Part shown: positions 22,174 to 33,992 of the stretch, in pieces
Layout of the letters: each line of letters starts with the position of its first letter
Position numbering within the stretch: position 1 is the first letter of the stretch
Assembly (NCBI GenBank): GCA_002633025.1
Contig: NMRB01000179.1
Coordinates: forward strand, 30,390 to 94,389
DNA length: 64,000 nt
Direction: 5' to 3'
From: Notospermus geniculatus
Lineage: Eukaryota > Nemertea > Pilidiophora > Heteronemertea > Lineidae
The notes under the pieces: generated by a model
Databases searched by the model: none
Seen by the model: only the letters and a program-made list of their open reading frames with translations
What the model was told of the DNA's origin: nothing
Position numbers and translations under genes: made by a program

Positions 22174-23340
22174 ATGGCTAGTTGGATGAAAGACGACNTG
22201 AATTATTATTATTATTATTATTAGGGACTGGATGACGAAGATGATCAAGATCCTAGATTCGGATGTGTAAAATACCACCGAATTCAAAGCAACCAGGAAC
22301 TTGGTTCCCTGAGTGTTCTGGCGCCTGTATTTCTTGACAGTAATACCCTTGATGACAGTTGGAGGTCTCCCGTGTGCAATGCAATAGAAGTACTCAATGT
22401 CGCAGCACCGGGTCTACACATGTACGTAGTCAACACCAAATCGGCTGCCAAGATTTGGGTCCATGGTAATGAAAAAGGTGGAGCTTGGACACGTGGTAAT
22501 ATTATTCTGAGCAGCCTCACTGAAGTGTCGTTGGAGAGAACCTGGCGCGAGGCAGCCAAGCGCGGGACGGCCATTCACGAACTGATGCACGCCTTGGGAT
22601 TTAAACACGAACACAAGAGAAGGGATGGCGAAGAGTACATGGAGTATGAAACTCCCGAGGATGCACAGTATACGGTACAGGCGGACATTCTGGGTCTCAG
22701 CTGGTTTGATCCGCACAGTATCATGATGTACCCTATCGATTGCGACCTGAAGCGAAAGCCAGACGGTGACTTTGTCTGGAAAACCAAGACGGGAGACGAA
22801 CGGTGCCAAGTTCTCAGCGAATTAGACAAGGTAGGACTGAACATTCTTTACCGCCCTGTGGCTCACAAGGAATACAAATACAAGATAAGCGAATTAAAGA
22901 AGGTAGCACTGAACCTTTTTTTCCGCCCTGTGTTTCACAAGATATACAAGCCAAGCAGAGCAACGTCTGTCAGCGGTCTCTACTACTGCGGCCGGCCTTT
23001 CTTCACCGATGCTGAGAATGATGTGATAAAGAGGGCTCACACCGACGGTGTATGCGGTCCAAACAACTGGGCAAACTGCGCCGCTTGTCGCGTTCTCAAA
23101 AGCAGCAAAAGCGAAGAAATACATGCGTTGGGAAAATGGCAAGGATGGACCGGATTGGTGTACTGCGGCAAATATTTTGGTAAGGTTAGTCGCTGCCATG
23201 ACGGTTACTGCGGACCAAATAACGGCCCTCCGTGCAAAGAATGTGGATGCCTCCTTTACCCAGGTTTCGAAGGAGATTGGGGTGATGGGGGTGATGAGGC
23301 CGGGGCTACATGTATTTCCACAGCATGCTGTGTTCTGTAA
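22174..23340 (+). pseudogene. Astacin-like metallopeptidase copy 2, 5' part disrupted
   Basis: The start (ATG 22174, MASWMKDD) is identical to copy 3. After eight codons there is an N (22198) and an (ATT)n tract with an in-frame TAG (22222). About 31 codons present in copy 3 are missing, then the frame resumes at 22225 and is open to 23340. Zinc motif HELMHALGFKHE and Met-turn SIMMYP are intact. It differs from copy 3 by an internal near-repeat of about 21-24 residues (SELDKVGLNILYRPV / SELKKVALNLFFRPV) and by a C-terminal extension ending TACCVL. The N suggests that the missing part may be an assembly collapse, or an intron with a microsatellite before AG|GGACTGG. So the gene may be real and only misassembled. 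Confidence 0.7.
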
Positions 23341-24714
23341 CTAAGGAGAGAGTTTTTATTTACACAGCAACACATGTACGTATTTAATATTCAGAAGCGT
23401 CATTAATGTCTGCCCCGCCCACGTTTTGCTGTGTAAATTAGGCAAGGATGATACATGTATTTTCACAGCGAAATGTTTGAATTCGGCAAAATGAGCCATA
23501 CATGGCCACTTGCAGGGTACCAGCTTGGAACGAATGCTACTTCGGCCTGTTTCGATCTCTGTAGATTAACGTTTGATTCTGGGCAAGTGCATGGCGAGGT
23601 TTTAGTACTGTACGTCCCCTACGTGTACTCTGCCCAGGGAGCTCTTGACATTCATTTGTCATCACAACCAGAGGTGTAGCTAGAGGGGGAAGGGGGGCAA
23701 GTGCCCCCCAGGTGGTCCGGAAAACGTGTTTTTCATGCACATTTTGACCGAAAATTAGCAAAATTGGTCTTTTGCCCCCACACCCAGAGGACCTTTTGTT
23801 CATTGTTCATTCCATGTAGAAATTTCAAAGAGTCACAACAGTTCTCTGAGAAAAGAAAAAGAAAGTCAAAAAAGAAAAAAAGAAAAATTATATTTTGGAT
23901 TTTCTCCTTAATTGGCATGGATGCACATTCAGAATATTATGTATTTGAAAATTGTATTCGTCATACTCTTAGAATAACAATGTAACAAAATATGTTTTAT
24001 CAGCTACCAGTAGTCACAAAGGTGTCTTTGAGGGCAAGCTGATGTTGTGAATATTTGGAAAGTGGTCAGACGGTGTAAATAAAACATGTCAAAATACCAT
24101 AAAAGTACAAGTTATATGACAAAAATGAAGGCATGTGCGGGGTCTGTCAGTCACAAGGAATATTGAATGAGACGCGTAGAACACACTACTAGTAATTGGC
24201 TAATAAGCTGAAACAAAAGACTAGTAGTCGGAACACTTTCCCAAGAAATGTTACATTGTGAAGATCAAACAACATGAGTATCATAAAGTTCGAGGTTTTT
24301 TCTACTTAGTCCACCCCTTTTGATAGCAATATTTTTAACAGATATAGTATAGAGTACTCCGCACATGAATTCCATGAATGCTGCCAGATGTTCCGAGACA
24401 GGGCAGCCATATTGGATTTAGATTTTACTTCCTGGAACTCCTTTAATGTACTGAGCGTGTACGGTGTACATGAAGTGCAAGTCAAGACACCCTCTCCACC
24501 TGAGGTTCTATGGGTTTGTGACATTGCTGCCACTCCCTGAATAAATGTCATTTACACGCTTCTTCCCAAAGAAAATTGTACCTGTTTTTCATGTTTGGGA
24601 AATTTCTTTGTTTTTGATTACGTAATGTAATTACATGCAGCTGTAATTCTTGGTACTTTGCTCATTTTCTGTTTCTAAAAGCACAGTGATCAACTTGTTG
24701 TTCTGCGATCTTTT
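23341..24714. other. No gene; dispersed-repeat end at about 23670-23790
   Basis: A stretch reading 'AGAGGTGTAGCTAGAGGGGG' then a G-rich run and 'TTGCCCCCACACCC' resembles the end of a widespread interspersed repeat. The rest is AT-rich without exon signals. Confidence 0.4.
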
Positions 24715-25611
24715 AAAGCCTCACAGTATTGAATTTTACGACATTTTCAAAGTGTTAGGACTGAGCAGGCAGAGGTCTCATAGCCTCGTGATGGTGCCCA
24801 AAATGCTTGCCTGATACGTACTTCAAAGAATCAAAGCGTAGTTTTCAGCACACATTGAAAAAACTGCAGGCAGAGTTCTAATGCATTGAGATAGAGTATA
24901 GTACATTTTACACTACACTAACGTCGGAGGACGTAAGCACTTTCTGAATTCAATACAGCGAGGCTTTAAATAATGCCAACAAATGTCCGCACACTAAGAA
25001 AGTAAGTGTACATGTATATAATGTATATAAAATATAAAATGTAACCCCTTAGCACTATGCACTACGCACTCATTCTTGTATACTTAGTGTACGAAATAAA
25101 TTATTATTATTATTATTATTATCATTATTATTTATTGCTTTTCTGGGCCCTGGATCCAAGCAGTATGAAAATGTACAGCAACAGCTTCCCCAGAGATGCT
25201 CCACTGTAAAGATCAGATTCACGCTCATCATTTTTGGTTGCCGTGGAAATGCCAGGTCATGTCGTACAGTTTCGCTTTCTCAGAAACAGAGCATACATTT
25301 TGCCCTAACGAAGGCGAACGAAAGCAGTTTCTGAATGGAATACAGTGTGGCTTTAAAGCCGCACTGTATTGAATTCAGAAAGTGCTTACGTCCTCCGACG
25401 TTAGTGTAGTGTAAAATGTACTATACTCTATCTCAATGCATTAGAGCTCTGCCTGCAGTTTTTTCAATGTGTGCTGAAAACTACGCTTTGATTCTTTGAA
25501 GTACGTATCAGGCAAGCATTTTGGGCACCATCACGAGGCTATGAGACCTCTGCCTGCTCAGTCCTAACACTTTGAAAATGTCGTAAAATTCAATACTGTG
25601 AGGCTTTAAAA
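24715..25611. repeat. Two inverted MITE copies (arms of about 255 bp) around a 380-bp spacer
   Basis: 24715-24970 and 25353-25611 are almost perfect reverse complements. Each arm also has its own inverted ends (AAAGCCTCACAGTATTGAAT / complement). The spacer holds an (ATT)n tract at about 25098-25130 and ends with a further GAATACAGTGTGGCTTTAAA end. The unit could be two head-to-head MITEs or one composite foldback. Confidence 0.8.
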
Positions 25612-25716
25612 CTAATTCAACTTCTGAATTGTATGGTCAGTCTGTGTGATTCTCACCTCAATATCTCACGAGCTAAACGCACGAATGACATCGCATAGCA
25701 AGCCGAAAGACTCAAG

Positions 25717-25829
25717 GGGCCGTATTCTAGAAGCTTCCTTAACTCTAAGGTCTACCTTTAGCTATTGTTTGCAGGGCAGAATACAAAAGCTTAAAGTGGA
25801 CCTTAGAGTTAAGGAGGCAGAATACGGCC
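25717..25829. repeat. ATTCTAGAAGC palindromic MITE copy
   Basis: Same family as at 16933, with the CTTAACTCTAAGGTCTACCTTT arm and GTTTGCAGGGCAGAATACAA loop. Confidence 0.7.
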
Positions 25830-26284
25830 CAGGATTCCTATGATTGAGCACGAAATCTGTAAAAGATGTTGAAAAAAGTGTTTTAAGTAGGAGTATTAAG
25901 TATAGAAACTGGCTAATAATTGATGTTTAGCTTATTCATACGCACGAGTTGGTAGAATCTCTTCGCTGATATCCAATCATCATTATAGGCGGAAAAACTT
26001 TCCAAAGAATTGAAAGTTACTGAGAAATAACCAAAAATATGTCGGAATCCGTGAAAGAGGCGTACCCCACATGAATCCGGCCAAAGTGTGTTTATGCTGA
26101 GGTACGGCGTCGTTAATGGTGTACCGATGTCCACCCTGAACACCAGCGAACCGCTATTGCAGTTGGGCTTGTTGTTATTAGGAAGTTTAAGAAATCAAAC
26201 GATAAACGTTAAATTTGCGACAACGCGTTGTACCGAAAATGCAATGTATAATCTGGTGAATTCGCAGTATGAAAAATAGTGCCA

Positions 26285-29200
26285 ATGGCACTGTGCCCGC
26301 TTGGCTTGAAGCAGTACATGTATTATGTTATGTATCCTATTTACCCTTGATAGAAGTTTGACGAAGATCCATCACTTTGTTAGGGAGAAATAACACTTTA
26401 TGTTTTTCTTGTTTTGGCCCCATAGTGGCAAATCCCATCAGATTTCACTGAAAATTCGTTTGTGAGTTGTTTTAATCCAGAGGTAGGTATGTATGAAGTT
26501 TCAAAGCAATGGCTCAGACCATGATAGTCAAGCGGCTAAGGTCAATTTTTTGGCAGAATTGTTCACTTTTTGGGGAAAGTGTCAAATTTTGTATGGGTGT
26601 TCTTTGGGTCCATACAAGTCATTTTCTAACGAGACCCCAAAAAATCGGGCCCCCTGGTGGCCGCCATCTTGAATTTAAAAATGGCTGCCCTCAGGATCTA
26701 AAACATGCGATAACTCAGAATCTAATGGAGATAAAAACGTAATTCCAGCTTCTATACCCATGTTTTCTAGTACTGCGAGTTCAATGGCGCACGCAGAAAA
26801 TTGATTTTTGGCATCCGCCATATTGAAATCCAAGATGGCCGCCATTTTCGGCACAAAATTGTTAATATTATGATGAATTGGAAGAATTGGATGAATTTTG
26901 CCTCCACACCTATGTTCTTACGTCCAAGGAATTCAATGATGCATGTAAAATTTTGATCCAAAAGAGCGTCCATATTGGAATCCAAGATGGCTGCCATTTT
27001 CGGCTAAAATCGTTGATATCTTGATGTCCAATTGGACGAATTGGATGAATTTTGCCTCCACACCTATGTTTTTAGATACAAGGAATTCAATGGCGCGTGT
27101 AAAATTTTGATCCAAAAGAGTGGCCATATTGGAATCCAAGATGGCTGCCATTTTCGGCCAAAATCGTTGATATCTTGATGTCCAATTGGACGAATTGGAT
27201 GAATTTTACCTCCACACCCATGTTTTTACATACAGAATCCAATGGTGCATGTAAAATTTTGATCCAAGACAGCGGCCATATTGGAATCCAAGATGGCTGC
27301 CAATGCACTTTTAAGTTCTTGAAAACATAAAGTGACTGTCGCAAAATTCCAACGATTATTAACATCAGTGAAATTTTGTGGCAGTCACATTATGTTGCCT
27401 CACCTCAAATGCTTCTTGTCTTCTGATATTTCAGAGCCAATGAAATGCCACCAGGAACCAGAATCATATTGATGTTGTCATATTTTGGCTTTGTTTCATG
27501 TACAGGTGTAAGTTCTGCATGTGTATATTCAAGCCTGTTTTATAGCTGTACTTGTCATTCGTTCTGAAAATATGCTGAAATCCAGTTGAGTTACAGCACT
27601 TGTTGATTCCTTATTCCAAGGATTTTCTGATTTTAAAATGTTTTTAGATGGTTTATATGAAACATCGGTGCTGCTATTTGTTACATTAGTGAATGTTACC
27701 ATGTCCAAATGAATAGGCGTACAATCCATGTACTTTAAGTGACAAGTGCACACATGTTTTAGCGGTAGGTTTGAAATGGCGTCTGAGCAACAATTGTCTG
27801 ACAGTGATTTACGTAAAACCCATGCCCCTCGTAATGTCCGTTCATCACTTGTTAAATTTAAACCACACTGACAACTTCTCAAGCCTTGTGTTAACATGTG
27901 GAATGCCAATATTTCAAGAAGGCAGTATGATGGACATTCATTTTACACATGACTTCCCTTTTCAGGGGAACCATCTTGTCCCTAAGGCTGGATTTAGCTG
28001 CACGCGGAATGCGGATTGCGGAACGCGATAAGCGGAAAGTGCAATGCATTTCGCATACAACAAATCGCTTCCGCCGGGGATTCCGCGGCCCTATTCCGCA
28101 TTCCGCTTGTCAGCTACATGTAAATGCAGCTTAAAGCAAGGTTCATTGGCACACGGATTTTGTCCGGTTCATGTCCGTAAAAAATCTATCAAATGGACTT
28201 CAGCGTTGTCGTATCCGGAAAACTGGGGACAAACGGACGGGAAACGGATCGGATCCGTGCGCCAATGAACCTTGCTTTAAGCTAAGCGCACATGTCCGAC
28301 AAAAAGCCTTCCGAAATGTATACGTTTACCGGATCCGTTTTCGGATTGAAATGGGACACACTGATTGACACTTGCCACCGCACATGGCCGTTATTATCAT
28401 CCGGAACGAATTGAGTAACGCCTGCGATATCGGACGATTGGAACATGTTCCATTCATCCGTCAAAAATAACTGTTGCCGTCCGGTATTCGGAAGGAATTC
28501 CTTTATAATGACGTAATTTTGGGATAACCCTTCGATTTTCCCAGTGAAGGAAAAACTGACATCCGTTGGTGCTGCGAATTTTATCGCATACATGTGCGCG
28601 GTGCCGTGCGTTAAAGTGCATCCGGTGAACGGATCCGATAAACGTACACATTTCGGAAGGCTTTTTGTCGGACATGTGCGCTTAGCTTTAGACAGATGTC
28701 AAAACCAGGCCTTTCCGTTTGACGGGCGCTAAAATGTGCATCCGTCTCGCAAACAATAGAATTTCTATTGTTTGCGAGGCGCATGCACATTTTTTCAAAC
28801 GGAAAGTCCTGCAAAACAGTTTAAATTTGTCACGCCTGGGCCAGTTGAAAGGCCGCCCATAGACTTGGGTCATTGTGTCCTCTGTCAAAGAACGACATCG
28901 TTCAGCAGTTCTGGTTTAACATTCAAGGGAACCTCTCCAAGTTCATGGAATTTGTTAATATTTGTGGCGAAGGATTCACAACCAGCCCCAGCGGATTCTC
29001 CGCGACACTGTCATGGTCTCACAAGCATTTCAAATGTGGTTCTTTGACAGAGGACACAATGACCCCAGTCTATAGGCGGCCTTTCAACTGGCCCAGGCGT
29101 TAAAGTTTAAACTGTTTTGACATCTCAGTTTTAGACTAGAGACAAGAGGGTTCCCTTGAAAAAGAAAGTCATGTGTAAAATGAATGTCCATCATACTGCC

Positions 29201-30990
29201 TTCTTGAAATATTGGCATTCCACTTGTTAACACAAGGCTTGAGCAGTTGTCAGTGTGGTTTAAATTTAACAAGTGATGAACGGGCATTACGAGGGGCATG
29301 GGTTTTACGTAAATCACTGTCAGACAATTGTTGCTCAGACGCCATTTCAAACCTACCGCTAAAACATGTGTGCACTTGTCACTTAAAAAGTACATGGATT
29401 GTACGCCTATTCATTTGGACATGGTAACATTCACTAATGTAACAAATAGCAGCACCGGTGTGTCACATAAACCATCTAAAAACATTTTACATCAGAAAAT
29501 CCTTGGAATAAGGAATCAACAAGTGCTGTAACTGGATTTCAGCATATTTCCAGGCTTGAATATACACATGCAGAACTACATTTGTACATGAAACAAAGCC
29601 AAAATATGACAACCAAAATATGACAACATCAATGATTCTGGTTCCTGGTGCCATTTCATTAGCTCTGAAATATCAGAAGACAAGAAGCATTTGAGGTGAG
29701 GCAACATAATGTGACTGCCACAAAATTTCACTGATGTTAATAATCATTGGAATTTTGCGACAGCCGCTTTATGTTTTCAAGAACTTAAAAGTGCATTGGC
29801 AGCCATCTTGGATTCCAATATGGCTGCTCTTTTGGATCAAAATTTTACATGCGCCATTGAATTCCTTGTATGTAAAAACATAGGTGTGGAGGCAAAATTC
29901 ATCCGATTCGTCCAATTGGACATCAAGATATCAACGATTTTAGCCGAAAATGGCAGCCATCTTGGATTCCAATATGGCTGCTATTTTGGATCAAAATTTT
30001 ACACGCACCATTGAATTCCTTGTATGTAAAAACATAGGTGTGGACGCAAAATTCATCCAATTCGTCCAATTCAACATGATATTAACGATTTTGTGCCGAA
30101 AATGGCGGCCATCTTGGATTCCAATATGGCGGATGCCAAAAATCAATTTTCTCCGTCCGCCATTGAACTCGCAGTACTAGAAAACATGGGTGTAGAAGCT
30201 GGAATTACGTTTTTATCTCCATTAGATTCTGAGATATCGCATGTTTTAGATCCTGAGGGCAGCCATTTTTAAATTCAAGATGGCGGCCACCAGGGGGCGT
30301 GATTTTTTGGGGTCTCGTTAGAAAATGACTTGTATGGACCTGAAGAACTCCCATGCAAAATTTGACACTTTCCCCAAAAAATGAACGATTGTACCCCTTA
30401 GCCGCTTGACTATTACAAAAAGAGCCAACTTCGTAATTTCAGAAGAACTTTGACCCCTGTGACCTTGAAAAGTAGGTCAAATTCAAAAACTCAAGTGTTA
30501 TCTTATGTATCCTTATTAGATATACCCATGATAAAAATTTGACAAAGATCCATCTCTTGGTAAGGGAGAAATAACACTTTTAGTGATTTTGGTTTTGGCC
30601 CCCTAGTGGCAAAGTCAAGGATCAGATTTCACCGAAATTTTGTCTGCATGTTGCTATAACCTAGAGGTAAATGTGTAGAACGTTTCAACAAGGTAGTTCG
30701 AACCCTTATCAAAATACAGCCCTTTGAAATTTTTCACAAAACGCCCCCTGGAGGCCAAAATAGGAATCCAACCACGCTCAAAATTGAACTCGACCTAGAT
30801 CTTAGGCCCATATATACACCCACCAAATACCAAAAATATTCCTCAAAAAATAAAGGCGCTAGAGCGCTAACAAACCAAAGTTTACGGACGTACGGACGTA
30901 CCGCCGTACGGACTAACGCACGACAGACCACCACTCAATGACCCCAACCACAGCATAAGCCCTGCTGGGCCTTGCGGCCAAGCGGGCTAA
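26285..30990. repeat. Large composite inverted repeat, arms about 1.3-1.45 kb
   Basis: Left arm about 26517-27985 and right arm about 29137-30428 are reverse complements at high identity. The flanks carry a shorter 'GCCCGCTTGGC' inverted end (26298 / 30985) and a direct-repeat block (26341-26500 vs 30520-30700). Arms contain repeated 'CCAAGATGGC(T/C)GCCAT' modules, which give open frames starting MAAILDSNMA on opposite strands. The centre (27985-29137) is filled with several smaller palindromic elements. No transposase domain was recognised. Confidence 0.75.
28131..28690. repeat. Two abutting palindromic elements in the centre of the large inverted repeat
   Basis: 28131-28280 has ends TTAAAGCAAGGTTCATTGGC. 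About 28277-28690 has ends 'TTAAGCTAAGCGCACATGTC', with long inner arms ('AAAAAGCCTTCCGAAATGTA'). They abut at a shared TTAA, which suggests one element targeted the end of the other. A further inverted pair (28800-28905 / 29030-29115) surrounds 'GAGGACACAATGACCC'. Confidence 0.65.
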
Positions 30991-31377
30991 AAATGGCGTT
31001 GTCGTTAAGTTAACGTTTATCGTTTGATTTCTTAATACCCTATTATTTCCTTTCCTCTGGTCACTCCTCAAACGTTTGTGCGCAACGATAGGAGGGCAGA
31101 GATACCAAAGCCGATATATCGTAGGAGATTGGGGCAGAAAACATTGCCTGTTGCATCGCTCTTGGCGGCCAGTTTACCCCGAATCGCTGAGTTGTTTACA
31201 AACAGATTTCCCAGGAATTCCTTGGAATGGGTGACGCTGTTCAGCCCGGAAGGCGGTATAGTGGCCAATGAAATTGCCGAAGAGACTTCCATGGGGAATC
31301 AATCGCCGAGTTGTATAAAAACAGATTTCCCAGTAACGGTAGCACCTGGAATAATTTCTGCTCAGCCCGCCGGAAGG

Positions 31378-31627
31378 TAGACTGGTCCCCTGTCGTAGTT
31401 CTCGCTTCACTACGACAGGCATTTTGAACGCCAACTCGGCATGTGATTGGTCAGCCAAACGTCATCAACGGTCGCGCCATGAGTCATCATCTATTTTTAG
31501 AGACTCCCGTAACGTTAAGAGTCTTTATTGCTCATTTGCATACGTGTGTCAGAAAACAGGCAAACATGGCGGAAGCGGCCTGTCGTAGTAGTGGAGGAAC
31601 GGAGCGGCACGACAGGGGACCAGTCTA
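31378..31627. mobile_element. TIR element, 250 bp, 9-bp TSD GCCGGAAGG
   Basis: Ends TAGACTGGTCCCCTGTCGTA; target duplications at 31369-31377 and 31628-31636. It is the paralogous insertion to 21708-21962, so it predates the segmental duplication. Confidence 0.85.
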
Positions 31628-31830
31628 GCCGGAAGGCGGTATATTGGCCAATGAAATTGCCGAAGAGAGAATTCCACGGGGAATCCCCGTGATAAATTTG
31701 ATTGCGCAAATTGGACAATCTCTCGAAAAATCGATGCCGACTTGTTGACCTGCTAGTAATGCATATATAACGTGAACCTAAAATTGTTTACCGCATTTCA
31801 CATCGAGCAAGGCTCCGCAATCGTTCAAAG

Positions 31831-32943
31831 ATGGCTAGTTGGATGAAAGACGACAAACCGGTGTGCAGAGTTGCTGTTGGTAAAGACACCGTCGACGCAG
31901 CTGGTAAAAATGGACAGGTCAGCCCGGGAATGATGCAAGCAATAGAGGGACTGGATGACGAAGATGATCACGATCCTAGACTCGGATGTGTAAAATACTA
32001 TCGAATTCAAAGCAACCAGGAACTTGGTTCCCTGAGTGTTCGGGCGCCTGTATTTATTGACAGTTCCCTTGATAGCAGTTGGCTGTCTCCCGTGCGAGAT
32101 GCAATAAAAGTACTCAATTTCGCAGCACCGGGTCTACATATGTACGAAGTCGACACCAAATCGGCTGCCAAGATCTGGGTCCATGGTAATGAAGATGAGG
32201 AGCCTAGCGCGTGGACATGTGGTAATATCCTTCTGAACAGCCTCACTGAAGTGTCGTTGGGCACAACATGGCCCGGCGGCCAGTCAGCCAAGCGCGGCAC
32301 GGCCATTCACGAACTGATGCACGCCTTGGGATTTAAACACGAACACAAGAGAAGGGATGGCGAACAGTACATGGAGTATGAAACTCCCGAGGATGCACAG
32401 TACAAGGTACAGGCGAACATTCTGGGTCTCAGCAGGTTCGATCCGCACAGTGTTATGATGTACCCTATCGATTGCGACCTGAAGCGAAAGCCAGACGGTG
32501 ACTTTGTCTGGAAAACCAAGGCGGGAGACGAACGGTGCCAAGTTCTCAGCGAATTAGACAAGGTAGGGCTGAACATTCTTTACCGCCCTGTGGCTCACGA
32601 GAAATACAAGCCAAGCAAAGCAAAGTCTGTCAGCGGTCTCTACTACTGCGGCCGGCCTTTCTTCACCGATGCTGAGAAAGATGTGATAAAGATGGCCCAC
32701 ACGGACGGTGTATGTGGTCCACACAACTGGGCAAACTGCGCCGCTTGTCGCGTTCTCAAAAGCAACAGAAGCGAAGAGATAAACAAGATGGGAAAATGGC
32801 AAGGATGGACCGGATTGGTGTACTGCGGCAAATATTTTGGTAAGGTTGACGACAACCATGACGGTTACTGCGGACCAAATAACGGCCCTCCCTGCAAAGA
32901 ATGTGGAGGCCTCCTTTACCCAGGTTACGAAGGAGATTGGTAA
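31831..32943 (+). CDS. Astacin-like zinc metallopeptidase, intronless, no signal peptide (copy 3)
   Basis: An intact 370-residue frame. The ATG context is good (AAAGATGG), and a TATATAA-type box lies about 70 bases upstream (near 31760). The N-terminal extension of about 60 residues (MASWMKDDKPVC...) is hydrophilic and acidic near residues 41-47 (LDDEDD), with no signal peptide or membrane segment. Zinc motif HELMHALGFKHEHKRRDG starts at His160; Met-turn SVMMYP follows. The C-terminal Cys-rich module has GLYYCGRPFF, CGPHNWANCAACR, GKWQGWTGLVYCGK and CGPNNGPPCKECGG. It is much closer to copy 2 than to copy 1. As for copy 1, family known, substrate unknown, and cytosolic location is inferred from the missing signal. 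Confidence 0.88.
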   Translation: MASWMKDDKPVCRVAVGKDTVDAAGKNGQVSPGMMQAIEGLDDEDDHDPRLGCVKYYRIQSNQELGSLSVRAPVFIDSSLDSSWLSPVRDAIKVLNFAAPGLHMYEVDTKSAAKIWVHGNEDEEPSAWTCGNILLNSLTEVSLGTTWPGGQSAKRGTAIHELMHALGFKHEHKRRDGEQYMEYETPEDAQYKVQANILGLSRFDPHSVMMYPIDCDLKRKPDGDFVWKTKAGDERCQVLSELDKVGLNILYRPVAHEKYKPSKAKSVSGLYYCGRPFFTDAEKDVIKMAHTDGVCGPHNWANCAACRVLKSNRSEEINKMGKWQGWTGLVYCGKYFGKVDDNHDGYCGPNNGPPCKECGGLLYPGYEGDW

Positions 32944-33289
32944 TGCTTTAGATAAGCACAATAACGTGTAAGTGTAATGTTTTTCAGTGTCGCCATCTTT
33001 CTGTGCGACTCCAATTGTTTGGAACACACTGGGAAACAGACTCACTGTTTCTTTGTCGCTCATTGTCAAGTCGTGGCTTATTCCGTCAGCTATATGCGAC
33101 TGAATTCTGTATTTATAATTGCAATGGTAATCGGCATGTATTTAGTATAATTGCAACATGGTAAATCGGCATGGATTGGCCTTAACTCATAATACAAATG
33201 TACAAGTACACCGGTAATGTATTGTTGATCGCAAATTGTATTCGTCATAGATACTCTTCTTAGAATACACGTGTATGTAGAGTGTATGT

Positions 33290-33897
33290 ACAGTAAACTC
33301 GAGTTTAAACCACCGGTACATAAGCACACCCACAGTCGAAATGGGAGTGAATAAAACATAACAACTATTACGCTGAATGGCTGGAATTGCTTGTACGATC
33401 ACAACCACGTGATGGAATGAATAGTTGCTTAAAGCAAATGGCTCGCGGGGTTTGTTGACAGTTGTTTGTTGACATGTTCTCAAATCGAGCGCCGTTTTGA
33501 GAAAAAGGCGAAAGAAGGATTTTAGTTTAATGGGAAATGCATTAGACAGCCAAACTTCGGAGGCGTATTCTGCAAAATCTGCCGCTTCGAAATCAATGGG
33601 AATAGCACAAAATGTACATTTTGATCGACTGAATTTGAAAACGTCATTAACCCATTTTAACAAATTTTTAATGGAACCTCGTCCCCAGTGTTTACGTTCG
33701 CATATGTGCACAGGTTCGCATATGGCTGGAGCACGGCTTTGCCTGGAGGCGAGATTCACTCTCTATGGGAGGTACCACCAAAAATGTAAACAAACCCCGC
33801 GAGCCATTTGCTTTAAGGCCTAGGGTGAAGCTGACTCTATACTTTGGGTGTGCTTATGAACATAATGAACCGGTGGTTTAAACTCGAGTTTACTGTA
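33290..33897. repeat. Nested foldback elements
   Basis: Outer ends TACAGTAAACTCGAGTTTAA (33290) and its complement (33897) enclose an inner pair 'CTTAAAGCAAATGGCTCGCG' (about 33428) / complement (about 33818). The open frames 33497-33823 (plus) and 33187-33759 (minus) lie within it and are not considered genes. Confidence 0.7.
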
Positions 33898-33992
33898 TCT
33901 CTAAATTGCAAATTTTACAAGTCATGTAGACAATGCATGTATCTCTCATTTCAAATTGTCTCTGTGATGTTTCTGATTTCCATCTTGGACAA

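Larger units (their letters stand above)
20934..22197. repeat. 5' flank of astacin-like copy 2, duplicated at 31131-31854
   Basis: Apart from a LINE insertion at about 21051-21592, this flank matches the sequence upstream of copy 3 almost base for base, including the 250-bp TIR element. So copies 2 and 3 arose by segmental (DNA-level) duplication, not by separate retroposition. Confidence 0.8.
31131..32943. repeat. Segmental duplication carrying astacin-like copy 3
   Basis: Direct-orientation duplicate of 20934-23280. It lacks the truncated LINE found in the other copy and retains the TIR element at the same site. Confidence 0.8.

Noticed and set aside
26767-30180. Repeated frames starting MAAILDSNMA on both strands
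   Set aside because: They translate the CCAAGATGGCGGCCAT modules of the inverted repeat and break within each module.
31831-32943. Copy 3 as a processed retrogene of copy 2
   Set aside because: The 5' flank, including a transposon with its target duplication, is shared, which shows a DNA-level duplication.
33497-33823. 108-codon frame, plus strand
   Set aside because: Lies wholly inside nested foldback elements and has no recognisable domain.
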